Under the pieces are notes generated by a model. The model ran no database searches. It worked only from the letters and a program-made list of their open reading frames with translations, and was not told where the DNA came from. From positions 1-23,287 of IMG/VR virus record IMGVR_UViG_3300027971_000226: a DNA stretch of 23,287 nucleotides; one strand, given 5' to 3'. Positions 9,287-15,710 of this stretch are shown piece by piece (the first letter of the stretch is position 1; every line of letters begins with the position of its first letter). The DNA is from a virus. The translations under genes were made by a program, and so were the position numbers.

Positions 9287-9519
9287 TACTCGTCCTCCTC
9301 TTCAATATGTTTTCTAATATCTTCTGGTGATAACTCTCTCATCCATTTTGGATAAGTTTCTTTTGCAGATAACAGCCATAAAGCATTATCAACTGTAAAT
9401 CCCGCTCTGCGTAATGATTTATAAAACTCATGCAGTTCAATTGCATACTCGTCTAACTTTGAGTAATCATTATCAGCAACTTTTTTAACCCTTGTGGTTC
9501 TCTTACGAGATGTTGCCAT
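9286..9519 (-). CDS. Small charged helical protein next to the portal gene (77 aa)
   Basis: It has a basic N-terminus (ATSRKRTTRVKK), a central helix pair (YAIELHEFYKSLRRAGFTVD and ALWLLSAKETYPKWM) and a very acidic end (HIEEEDE). I recall short proteins of this shape beside portal genes in actinophages, without a known role. The Shine-Dalgarno site TAAGGAG includes the stop codon of the portal gene, which indicates translation coupled to portal. Possible roles include a portal or head-completion partner; this is inference from position. Confidence 0.5.
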   Translation of the reverse strand: MATSRKRTTRVKKVADNDYSKLDEYAIELHEFYKSLRRAGFTVDNALWLLSAKETYPKWMRELSPEDIRKHIEEEDE

Positions 9520-9528
9520 GATTACTCC

Positions 9529-11301
9529 TTAAATTTGTCGTTCTCTAGTAGTACTTACTGCTGACCTTGCCTGTCCACCACCACTTAAACTACTTAATAT
9601 TGTTTGTAAATCTGGTCTAGCCTGTTGTTCTGGTATTGGAGAACCTCCTGCTGGCGGACCAGCGGGAGCAGGGGACATTTGCTCAACCGCATTAGTTGGT
9701 GCACCAGCAGGAGGAACCTGTTGCTGCGGAGCAAAGGTTGCTTCTATTGCGTCCTCTAATGCTTGTCCCTTTTGACGAGCCTTTATTACCGCAGCAATCT
9801 TACGAACTACATCTGAAGCATCCTGACCTTGAGTAGCCATCTGTGGAATTGCTTGTGTATATGCCGTAAGTGAACCAAGGAGTGCAGTACGCATTTCTTC
9901 AATTTCAATTTTTTCTAATTCTTGTGTTACGTTAACTGTAAATGGTAGTTCTCTCATAGCCATATCTCGGCTGATGAGTTTTCCTCCAAGTGCTTGAAGC
10001 ATAAAGATAAGACCTTGTGCTGGATTAAGACCAGCAAGCATGCCATAACGGACATCAGCAGAATAATCATTCTTGATGTCTTTAGTTGGCTTGTATGTAA
10101 TCTCATAAGGTGAACCCGAATCTACTCCACGAATTGTTTTTTCTTCGGGATAAATCATTTCATCTACGCAAAAACAAATACTAATAATGTCCCGAAGTGT
10201 TGCAGCAAAAATTGCTTGTGCAGATTTAACTTGTGTATCAAAGGCTCCCATAAGAGCCTGCACTCCCTGACCAGTAACAATAGAAGCATCTATGTTTCCA
10301 GTACGAGATTCAGGGTATCGTGTACCAACACGTAGTTCTTGATTAAGAACTTGTTGTTCTGTAAATGCGCCTTGTGGCAAAGTAAGTTCTACGCGGCGTA
10401 CGCCTGCTGGATTGGCTGTGCGGATAACCGCATCACCACCAAGTTGCAGTTCTTGCACATCTTGCGGTAGAACAATTGGTGCCTGTACTGACTTTTCTGC
10501 CGCTTCCATTGCAAGTAATGCAAATCGATTGCGCAATAACTGAATACCAAGCACGTCATCAAACTGTCCACGCATCTCACCATCAATAGATGGCTTACGT
10601 GCAACAACAACCATCATTTTACCAAGCGGATTAGCAGCCTCAGAAAGAACTAGATTGCTTCTACGTGGTACATAGATTATAGATTGGTCTTTATCGTAGT
10701 AACGAACCATTTCAATTACTGCGTTAAGGTCTTGCTTGTATCCATCTGGTCCAAGAAGTTCTCTATCATACTCTGGGAACTGAGATACTAGTTCACCAAG
10801 TGTCATAGAGTAACGCTTAGCAAATGCCACACAACGTCCATAGCGGTCAAACTCTGGGTAAGCCCCAATAGGATTTTCTATGCGAATACGTGGCAGTTTT
10901 GCTTCATCGTCTAATTCAATAATGAATGGGACGAATCCATATGTTAGATACCAGTCAGCACCTGAGTACATCTGTACTGCTAGGTCTGAGTGTTGGAAAT
11001 AGTTAGAGGCAATACGAGTACGTTTATCAGCAAAGGTACGTGCTCTATCAGATACTTGATTGGCTGCAGAACAATTAACCGCTGGAAGCGGAGCCATAAC
11101 TTCAGATAGGTCACGAGCAACAATGTCAATAAAGTTTGCTACTACGTTAGCATCAACACCTTCTGGAAAGAAGTTAGGATATACCTGAGCAATCTTTCCT
11201 TTACGTACTGCAAGTACGTCAAGGTTACGCGCATCACGTTCGTGATTGCGGTAACGAAGGGAATCAACCCGTGCCGTTACCTGCTCTATTGTTAATGCCA
11301 T
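9529..11301 (-). CDS. Portal protein
   Basis: This 590-residue protein has the size and sequence pattern of a phage portal, the dodecameric ring at one capsid vertex through which DNA is packaged and ejected. Visible support includes an N-terminal helical region (MALTIEQVTARVDSLRYRN), a beta-rich wing with GADWYLTYGFVPFII near 115-130 and IENPIGAYPEFDRYGR near 140-155, and a helical stem and crown region around 330-480 containing GTRYPESRTGNIDASIVTGQ. The last 80 residues are a Pro/Ala/Gln-rich tail (PAGPPAGGSPIPEQQ) that is probably disordered. It lies downstream of terminase and upstream of scaffold and capsid, as expected. AGGA six bases upstream supports the ATG. There is no fused protease or MuF domain. 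Confidence 0.8.
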   Translation of the reverse strand: MALTIEQVTARVDSLRYRNHERDARNLDVLAVRKGKIAQVYPNFFPEGVDANVVANFIDIVARDLSEVMAPLPAVNCSAANQVSDRARTFADKRTRIASNYFQHSDLAVQMYSGADWYLTYGFVPFIIELDDEAKLPRIRIENPIGAYPEFDRYGRCVAFAKRYSMTLGELVSQFPEYDRELLGPDGYKQDLNAVIEMVRYYDKDQSIIYVPRRSNLVLSEAANPLGKMMVVVARKPSIDGEMRGQFDDVLGIQLLRNRFALLAMEAAEKSVQAPIVLPQDVQELQLGGDAVIRTANPAGVRRVELTLPQGAFTEQQVLNQELRVGTRYPESRTGNIDASIVTGQGVQALMGAFDTQVKSAQAIFAATLRDIISICFCVDEMIYPEEKTIRGVDSGSPYEITYKPTKDIKNDYSADVRYGMLAGLNPAQGLIFMLQALGGKLISRDMAMRELPFTVNVTQELEKIEIEEMRTALLGSLTAYTQAIPQMATQGQDASDVVRKIAAVIKARQKGQALEDAIEATFAPQQQVPPAGAPTNAVEQMSPAPAGPPAGGSPIPEQQARPDLQTILSSLSGGGQARSAVSTTRERQI

Positions 11302-11328
11302 TATTGTCCTAACGATTGATTAAAAAAA

Positions 11329-11718
11329 TTATTTACCTTTTGCAGACTTCTTAATTAATCTTGAAGTATTAGCAACTTTGCCAGAACGTGAAACAACATT
11401 CTTTGGAGCAGCATTCTTTGTATCTCCAACTTTTGCTGCCATTCTACGAGCAGCATCAACATCTCGTGCTGCAGTATTAAATGCTTTCTTACGTGTAGTC
11501 CCTGGGAAATACATTCCTCCAACTGTGCTGTACTGTTCGCCTTGACCACGGTTTCCTGCAGTAGTAACAGTTTTACGTCCAGCAGTATCTGGCTTGTATC
11601 CCTTAGGAGCCAATGAACCTTTATTTGCTGCTTTTAATCCTTTAGCGTTTGCTGCTGCTGCTTTTTTCTTTGCTGCTGCTTTTGCAACTGCTGATACAAT
11701 TTTTCCTACGTTTGGCAT
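11329..11718 (-). CDS. Small very basic late protein A (129 aa)
   Basis: The protein is rich in Lys, Ala, Arg and Gly and has almost no acidic residues in its first third (KIVSAVAKAAAKKKAAAANA). It ends in a basic tail (SRLIKKSAKGK). Its start MPNVGKIVSAVAK and end resemble those of the next upstream protein (MANVAKIVSKVVK ... TRLIGK), which suggests an old duplication. The Shine-Dalgarno AGGAAAA is inside the last codons of that upstream gene, two bases before the ATG region. Composition suggests a nucleic-acid-binding or virion-packaged protein, but no family was recognised. A histone-like or DNA-condensing role is only a guess. Confidence 0.55.
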   Translation of the reverse strand: MPNVGKIVSAVAKAAAKKKAAAANAKGLKAANKGSLAPKGYKPDTAGRKTVTTAGNRGQGEQYSTVGGMYFPGTTRKKAFNTAARDVDAARRMAAKVGDTKNAAPKNVVSRSGKVANTSRLIKKSAKGK

Positions 11719-11719
11719 T

Positions 11720-12442
11720 TTATTTTCCTATCAGTCTAGTTTTGCTTAGTTTTTTTCTTGTGGTTACCCTTTTGCTAATAGGAGTACGACTCTTAGAAGC
11801 GTTTCTTTTTGCTATTAAAGCAGCACGTTCACGTGCTTTAATTTCTTTTAATGCTTTAGCAGCGCGAGAGTCTGCTTCTATAAGGTTATAACTTTCGGCT
11901 TTAGGATTAGGACCTGGACGGTCTTGTGCTACTTTAGCATCACGTCTACGTGCAGCATCACGCATTTTTGCATCTTTTGCTGCATTAACATCATTTGCTT
12001 TGCGTTGTGCTACTGCGCGACTTTCATCTGCAGATAATTCACGAGGTCTTGTTGAATTTAAATTACGAACTGTATATTTACCTTTGTCGCGTAAATCTGT
12101 TTTATATATTTTTTCTTCAGCAGGACTACGGCGCATGCCTTTAGCGGCTGTGCCGCGAGGCAATATTGGGCGTAGTACTTTATTTAATTTTGCTTGACGT
12201 GCTTCTGCTTTTAAACGAGCAATTTCAGCAGGACTCTTAGGTGCTTTTGTTGCTCTTGTTACAGGTTGTTTAACGCGAACTCTTGCACTTTCACTAGGTG
12301 ATAATCCAGTACCACGCTTAACAATTGCACGTGGTGGTCCTGATGGTGGATATTTACCTACAGTAGCCTTAGCAATATCTTTTGCATCTTTAGCACTAAC
12401 TTTTTTGACTACTTTGCTTACTATCTTTGCTACATTAGCCAC
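11720..12442 (-). CDS. Very basic late protein B (240 aa), GTG start
   Basis: The start codon is GTG at 12442, preceded by TAGGTAA and followed by MANVAKIVSKVVKKVSAKD. The protein is extremely rich in Lys, Arg and Ala throughout. It has Pro-rich linkers (PPSGPPRAIVKRGTG near 33 and APKSPAEIARLKAEARQAKL near 67), a helical basic middle (AAKDAKMRDAARRRDAKVAQ) and a basic end (KKLSKTRLIGK). There is no recognisable domain. It lies between terminase and portal, where head-assembly factors are often encoded. The paralogous N-terminus with protein A suggests a shared docking signal or a shared ancestor. Possible roles include a minor capsid or DNA-binding protein; this is inference from charge alone. 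Confidence 0.55.
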   Translation of the reverse strand: MANVAKIVSKVVKKVSAKDAKDIAKATVGKYPPSGPPRAIVKRGTGLSPSESARVRVKQPVTRATKAPKSPAEIARLKAEARQAKLNKVLRPILPRGTAAKGMRRSPAEEKIYKTDLRDKGKYTVRNLNSTRPRELSADESRAVAQRKANDVNAAKDAKMRDAARRRDAKVAQDRPGPNPKAESYNLIEADSRAAKALKEIKARERAALIAKRNASKSRTPISKRVTTRKKLSKTRLIGK

Positions 12443-12444
12443 AA

Positions 12445-12669
12445 TTAATTACCTATATTTCTATATGCTTTGCTAACATATTTAGCACCTTTTTTTGTAA
12501 TACCAGCAACAGCACGCGCAACTTTACCGTATGGTATTAAATACAAAGCAGCATCTGCAGGAGTTTTAGGTATAAGGTATTCATCAACAATTTTCATTGC
12601 TTTACCAGTCTTACCACCAATAGGTTTTGACTTAACCCTTACATCAGTACGATTAGAGTACTTAGCCAT
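12445..12669 (-). CDS. Small basic late protein C (74 aa)
   Basis: This Lys-rich protein starts MAKYSNRTDVRVKSKPIGGK and has a more hydrophobic C-terminal half containing PADAALYLIPYGKVARAVAG, which could be an amphipathic helix. The Shine-Dalgarno TAAGGA includes the stop codon of the terminase gene, so translation is probably coupled. It is the first of three consecutive basic proteins between terminase and portal. Unlike the other two it lacks the NV.KIVS start. It is too large a frame with too good a start to be noise in a packed operon, but its function is unknown. Confidence 0.5.
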   Translation of the reverse strand: MAKYSNRTDVRVKSKPIGGKTGKAMKIVDEYLIPKTPADAALYLIPYGKVARAVAGITKKGAKYVSKAYRNIGN

Positions 12670-12678
12670 CTGAGTTCC

Positions 12679-14571
12679 TTATCCGTATATGTCTTGCCAC
12701 TGTTGTGAGAAAGCCTCATCTAAATTAATGGCGTATCGTTTATCTGTCTGTGCTCTTGTTGCCCATCTGTTGTAAGCATAGGTAGCACTATTGCTTGCTT
12801 GTTGCATTAGTTCGCGGATGCGAATAACGGCAAACCACATAGCCATAACAGTATCTGTCTTACCTTTAGTATCAGGTTTCCACGTAAGCAGTTGCTGAGT
12901 TAAAGCCTTTAATCCTTCAGAACCTTCTGAGGATGGTAGTTCAATGATGTTATTGTCTTGAAACTTGCCTTCGCGTTCTGTTCCAAAGAGGTTGGACATT
13001 GAGGCAACGCCGAAAGATGTGTCCCATTTATTCTTGCCTGTAAAGTGAGCATCAAGTCGTACGCCGTAAGAAGCAAGCCATTGTCTGAGTTCTTCATCTA
13101 GTGAGTATGCTTTCTGATGGGCGTTGATTTCTACACGAAACTCTTGTGGCTTGTACTTGATAGTCAACTCTTCAATTGTTGCACGAATCTTTTGAGGTGT
13201 CGGTTCTTCCATGTTGATACAGTCAAGAATATAAATCTTGCCGTCTTCTCTGTTGTATGCTGCAACAACAAAGGCAGCATTCCCCGCCATAGCGGGGTCA
13301 AAGCCAATTACAGTATGAGCCTGTACTTTAGGAGGATGTCCTGCAGCACCCGCACTTAGCAGTCCTCTTTTTCGCATCCCATTCGTGGCTCCCCGCACCA
13401 ACACGGGCGGGAAGATAGAATCTTCTTGGATGTCTTCTTGTTGATAGACGAGTGCCCACGTTGATGGTGTAACTTCGCTGCGGCGCTTAAATAAGGTTTC
13501 GCCGTCCCACTTAGGGTAGAGGCCGTCTTCTGAAGGCGTGTCATCGTCGCCGTCCCAGGGTACGTCCGAGTACGGCCAAAGCGTAACCCAGTCTTCGGGT
13601 TCCTCAGCATATTCAAGGACAGCAGGCATCCCCATGTAAGTAAAGGGAGTCCTACCCCCAGACCAATGCTTAGGATTACGAAGTTCTTTATAAAGGTCGT
13701 TAGCAGCAATTCGTGTCCCAACTACTAGCAGTTTGCCGTTCTTGCCCAGACGGGTGATAACTTCCTTCTGCAGCCAGTCCATCTGTTTTTCCCACTCATG
13801 GGCATTGGCAGTAGTGATGCAGTCGTCAAGGATAATCAGGTCAGCACGAGCACCGTAAATCTGGCCGCCCATACCAAGGGCTTGGAGGGTGGGGTCTTTC
13901 TCGCTAGAGTTACGCGCATCGCTCCCAAGGTAGACTGTATCGGCTTTCCAAGTATCAGCGTCTTCTTTCCACCCGCCATCTGGACCATATGCGGTCTGCA
14001 GTTTTAGCCAGCGTGGATGAGACAATCGTTGCTTGATAGCGTAAACGAACTCTCTAGCCTTATTCAAAGTCTTTGAGACCACAATGATGCGGACGTTGGG
14101 ATTGAGAGCGATGCGGTAAGTCGAGTAGTTCACCGTGATGACAGTGGACTTAGCATGTTCTGGCGGTACGTTCACCAGAAGTCTGTTGTTCTCCCCAGGC
14201 TCATAAATCATAGAAGGGTGTAGCCAGGTGGGTTCGTATCCCTCTAAAAGGTCTACCCAGTCCTGGTGGTGTGGAAATACGGTCTGCCCCAAAAACATCT
14301 GTGAAAAGTCTGAGAACTCAATTGACTCCTTGGTTAGCCCTAGGGCATCAAAGGATTGCTTAGTTCCCTCTTCTTTAGCCTCTTCAAGGGCCCTGGCAAA
14401 GTCGGGGTCTCGGCGCATCCACTGACGGATGGTATCTGCTTTCTTGTTTTCAGATGCCATAGCCGCTTGGATGGTGTAGCCAGACTTGATACGTTCCAGG
14501 ACTGCATCCTGTACAGCCTTAAGGTTCTTGACCAGATGGTGGTCTTTACCCTTTTGAAATCCTGATGCCAT
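12679..14571 (-). CDS. terL: Terminase large subunit with an N-terminal HTH segment
   Basis: This 630-residue protein is the motor and nuclease that packages DNA into the prohead. The ATPase has a Walker A variant VPPEHAKST (about residues 135-143), Walker B LIILDD (245-250) and a coupling motif VVGTRI. The C-terminal RNase H-like nuclease has VIGFDPAMAG, EFRVEINAH and TDTVMAMWFAVIR carrying the acidic metal ligands. Residues about 20-66 read like the helix-turn-helix of small terminase subunits (SGYTIQAAMA ... DTIRQWMRRDPDFARALEEA). The frame is open to 14709, but the ATG at 14571 is preferred. AAGGGGA stands just upstream of it, and the upstream extension (Cys/Phe/Tyr-rich) is not terminase-like. 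It is the first gene of the late block. Confidence 0.93.
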   Translation of the reverse strand: MASGFQKGKDHHLVKNLKAVQDAVLERIKSGYTIQAAMASENKKADTIRQWMRRDPDFARALEEAKEEGTKQSFDALGLTKESIEFSDFSQMFLGQTVFPHHQDWVDLLEGYEPTWLHPSMIYEPGENNRLLVNVPPEHAKSTVITVNYSTYRIALNPNVRIIVVSKTLNKAREFVYAIKQRLSHPRWLKLQTAYGPDGGWKEDADTWKADTVYLGSDARNSSEKDPTLQALGMGGQIYGARADLIILDDCITTANAHEWEKQMDWLQKEVITRLGKNGKLLVVGTRIAANDLYKELRNPKHWSGGRTPFTYMGMPAVLEYAEEPEDWVTLWPYSDVPWDGDDDTPSEDGLYPKWDGETLFKRRSEVTPSTWALVYQQEDIQEDSIFPPVLVRGATNGMRKRGLLSAGAAGHPPKVQAHTVIGFDPAMAGNAAFVVAAYNREDGKIYILDCINMEEPTPQKIRATIEELTIKYKPQEFRVEINAHQKAYSLDEELRQWLASYGVRLDAHFTGKNKWDTSFGVASMSNLFGTEREGKFQDNNIIELPSSEGSEGLKALTQQLLTWKPDTKGKTDTVMAMWFAVIRIRELMQQASNSATYAYNRWATRAQTDKRYAINLDEAFSQQWQDIYG

Positions 14572-14606
14572 AGGTCCCCTTATGGCAGTACTATCCCGCC
14601 TATTAA

Positions 14607-14635
14607 GTACAGTTTGTACAGTTAGTCTGTACAGT
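14607..14635. repeat. Three GTACAGT direct repeats upstream of terminase
   Basis: GTACAGT occurs at 14607-14613, 14616-14622 and 14629-14635. The last two are extended to TGTACAGT, each containing the palindrome TGTACA. The repeats lie about 36-65 bases upstream of the terminase ATG, in what would be the late leader or promoter. They are candidate binding sites for a regulator. The site is seen in sequence; the function is inference. Confidence 0.5.
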
Positions 14636-14638
14636 CTA

Positions 14639-14660
14639 GCAAGGCTCCAAAAAGCCTTGC
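14639..14660. promoter_or_regulatory. Inverted repeat in the late leader
   Basis: GCAAGGCT and AGCCTTGC form a perfect 8-bp stem with a 6-nt loop (CCAAAA). In the minus-strand transcript it would sit in the terminase leader next to the GTACAGT repeats. It could be an attenuator or a 5'-end stabiliser. There is no U-tract on either side long enough for a classical terminator. Confidence 0.45.
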
Positions 14661-14689
14661 AGTACATAGTAAAATAAAAACAATCTCTA

Positions 14690-14718
14690 TATATACTTAA
14701 TCCGTTCAAACAGGTAAA
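14690..14718 (-). promoter_or_regulatory. Weak candidate promoter for the late operon
   Basis: On the minus strand TTTACC (14718-14713) and TATATA (14695-14690) are separated by 17 bases and point toward terminase. Each hexamer matches four of six consensus positions, so this is only a candidate. The position, about 120 bases upstream of the terminase start, is suitable. Confidence 0.25.
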
Positions 14719-14802
14719 ACGAACACTTTTTATCCTGTGAGTTTTATCAGATATGTAAAAGCCCTGCTCAGAGCACTGTCACTATACCCCCAGAAATATA
14801 TT

Positions 14803-14819
14803 AGTAGAGATACTCTACT
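14803..14819. promoter_or_regulatory. Short palindrome with 3-base centre
   Basis: AGTAGAG-ATA-CTCTACT is a perfect 7-bp inverted repeat with a 3-base centre. It has the form of a dimeric repressor operator, and also of a tight 7-bp/3-nt hairpin. The XRE-type regulator at 17721 is a candidate ligand. Function is inference. Confidence 0.4.
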
Positions 14820-14834
14820 TATGTTACCAGCATA

Positions 14835-14872
14835 TTAATAAACCTAGGGTCTGTCGCCCCTAGATTTATTAA
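14835..14872. promoter_or_regulatory. Long hairpin in the control region (15 positions, one mismatch)
   Basis: TTAATAAACCTAGGG at 14835-14849 pairs with CCCTAGATTTATTAA at 14858-14872, with one C/A mismatch and an 8-nt loop. The A+T-rich outer stem and G+C-rich inner stem would act similarly in both directions. Candidates are a bidirectional terminator that insulates the two blocks, or an origin or recognition structure. The structure is clear; the role is not. Confidence 0.5.
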
Positions 14873-14922
14873 TCTAAAACAGCACAGCACTGTAGACTGG
14901 TCATGCTGTCACAGGATACTGT

Positions 14923-14958
14923 CTGCCCACCGAAATAAAAACAAAACGGTGGGGGCAG
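14923..14958. promoter_or_regulatory. G+C-rich hairpin with A-rich loop
   Basis: CCCACCG (14926-14932) pairs with CGGTGGG (14947-14953) around a 14-nt A-rich loop (AAATAAAAACAAAA). The stem can continue with CTG/CAG past a two-base GG bulge. On the plus strand an A+T-rich tail (TAATAAATAAAT) follows. Possible terminator or structured leader. Confidence 0.4.
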
Positions 14959-15023
14959 TCTAATAAATAAATGTCTACTGCTGGCTATGGTTCTACTCGT
15001 ACCTACCTGCTGACCGCACTGTA

Positions 15024-15078
15024 TCAGCCTGCATCAATCCGATGAAAAGACTCGGATTGACACTGGCTGAAGGTCTGG
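15024..15078 (+). promoter_or_regulatory. Two-part hairpin plus TGAAGGTCTGG, copy 1
   Basis: TCAGCC (15024-15029) pairs with GGCTGA (15065-15070). Inside a 4-by-4 internal loop, TCAATCCGA (15034-15042) pairs perfectly with TCGGATTGA (15052-15060) around a 9-nt loop. The 11-mer TGAAGGTCTGG begins at 15068 at the foot of the hairpin. A second hairpin ending in the same 11-mer lies at 15531-15580. It precedes the SLOG gene by 54 bases. The repeated arrangement suggests a common regulatory element at the starts of two early operons. Confidence 0.5.
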
Positions 15079-15083
15079 ATTCT

Positions 15084-15106
15084 GTAGTTATTAGATTGAT
15101 AACTAC
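15084..15106 (+). promoter_or_regulatory. Inverted repeat directly before the first early gene
   Basis: GTAGTTAT and ATAACTAC form a perfect 8-bp stem with a 7-nt loop (TAGATTG), 14 bases upstream of the Shine-Dalgarno site of the SLOG gene. It is a candidate operator or leader hairpin for the first early operon. Confidence 0.4.
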
Positions 15107-15132
15107 GTAGTTTGAGTTCTAAGGAGTTCGAT

Positions 15133-15525
15133 ATGTTTAGATTGCTAGTTACTGGTTCACGCGATTGGTCTGATGTTGAGGTTATCGCAACTGAACTACA
15201 GTTCATTGCTAAGAAGTACAAAAATGTGGTGCTGGTTTCAGGCCACGCTATCGGTGCTGACCGCATCGCGGAACTAATCGCAGTTGACCTCGGTTGGGTG
15301 GTCGAGATTCACGAGCCTGACTGGACGCTGCATGGCAAGAGCGCAGGATTCAAGCGCAACACCACGATGCTTGAGACTGATGTTCAAGCGGTGCTTGCCT
15401 TCCATAAAGATAACTCGAAAGGTACAGCCGATACCATCAAGAAGGCTAAAGAAAGAAAGATTCCTACCCGCGTACTGGTTGAGGAGTCACCTGAGTGGCT
15501 CTCTGGTTGGGCTGTTCAGGTCTAA
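15133..15525 (+). CDS. SLOG-superfamily protein (DUF2493, YAcAr-like)
   Basis: This 130-residue protein has the Rossmann-like pattern of DUF2493. The motifs are RLLVTGSRDW (3-12), VVLVSGHAIGADRIAE (32-47, the Gly-rich nucleotide-binding loop), PDWTLHGKSAGFKRN (62-76) and a strand-helix end with DNSKGTADTIKKA. SLOG proteins bind or process nucleotides and NAD-related ligands, and some act in phage-host conflict. The ATG at 15133 is chosen because AAGGAG lies six bases upstream; the longer TTG-started frame runs through this site. It is the first early gene after the control region. A strong hairpin follows, so it may be transcribed partly alone. The specific ligand cannot be read from the sequence. 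Confidence 0.75.
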   Translation: MFRLLVTGSRDWSDVEVIATELQFIAKKYKNVVLVSGHAIGADRIAELIAVDLGWVVEIHEPDWTLHGKSAGFKRNTTMLETDVQAVLAFHKDNSKGTADTIKKAKERKIPTRVLVEESPEWLSGWAVQV

Positions 15526-15530
15526 AACTA

Positions 15531-15580
15531 TCACGGCAGTCAAGGGGAAAAACGCCCCTTGACTAGCCGTGAAGGTCTGG
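15531..15580 (+). terminator. Strong hairpin plus TGAAGGTCTGG, copy 2
   Basis: TCACGGC (15531-15537) and AGTCAAGGGG (15538-15547) pair with CCCCTTGACT (15555-15564) and GCCGTGA (15566-15572). This makes 17 base pairs with one bulged A and a 7-nt loop. No U-tract follows; instead the 11-mer TGAAGGTCTGG (15570-15580) follows at once, as at the control-region hairpin. It may end SLOG transcription, act as a leader for the NADAR operon, or both. Confidence 0.5.
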
Positions 15581-15616
15581 TTTATGTAAGTTTCCTACTA
15601 TGAAAGGTTGTGTGTT

Positions 15617-15709
15617 ATGAAAGTTGTTCTGGTTGATGAAGAGAGTTGCCCTTGCTTCTATGGTGGCTCATGTCCTACTGATTATAAGCATAAGAAAGAA
15701 GGGAAGTAA
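15617..15709 (+). CDS. Cys-rich microprotein (30 aa)
   Basis: A 30-codon frame that starts MKVVLVDEE and contains CPCFYGGSC, with three cysteines at 11, 13 and 19. It ends one base before the NADAR start, which suggests coupled translation. AAAGG lies nine bases upstream of the ATG. The Cys pattern could bind a metal. It may be a leader peptide for NADAR rather than a stable protein. Confidence 0.4.
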   Translation: MKVVLVDEESCPCFYGGSCPTDYKHKKEGK

Positions 15710-15710
15710 G

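Larger units (their letters stand above)
14572..15132. promoter_or_regulatory. Divergent control region between late and early blocks
   Basis: This 561-base stretch has no supported gene. It separates leftward terminase and rightward early genes, so it should hold promoters for both directions. It is dense in inverted repeats (14639-14660, 14803-14819, 14835-14872, 14923-14958, 15024-15070, 15084-15106) and short direct repeats. The 11-base palindrome TGCTCAGAGCA lies at 14765-14775. GCACTGT occurs at 14773, 14887 and 15016, and GTACAGT three times near 14607-14635. It may also contain the origin of replication or the packaging recognition site, as it abuts terminase. Those roles are inference. 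TTGACA at 15057-15062 is an exact -35 hexamer on the plus strand, but no good -10 lies at the right distance. Confidence 0.6.

Noticed and set aside
14572-14709. N-terminal extension of the terminase frame to 14709
   Set aside because: The extension is Cys/Phe/Tyr-rich, has no ribosome binding site of note and covers the repeats, while the ATG at 14571 has AAGGGGA.
15057-15062. TTGACA as an early promoter -35 box
   Set aside because: No acceptable -10 hexamer lies 16-18 bases downstream; TTCTGT at 17 bases matches two of six positions.
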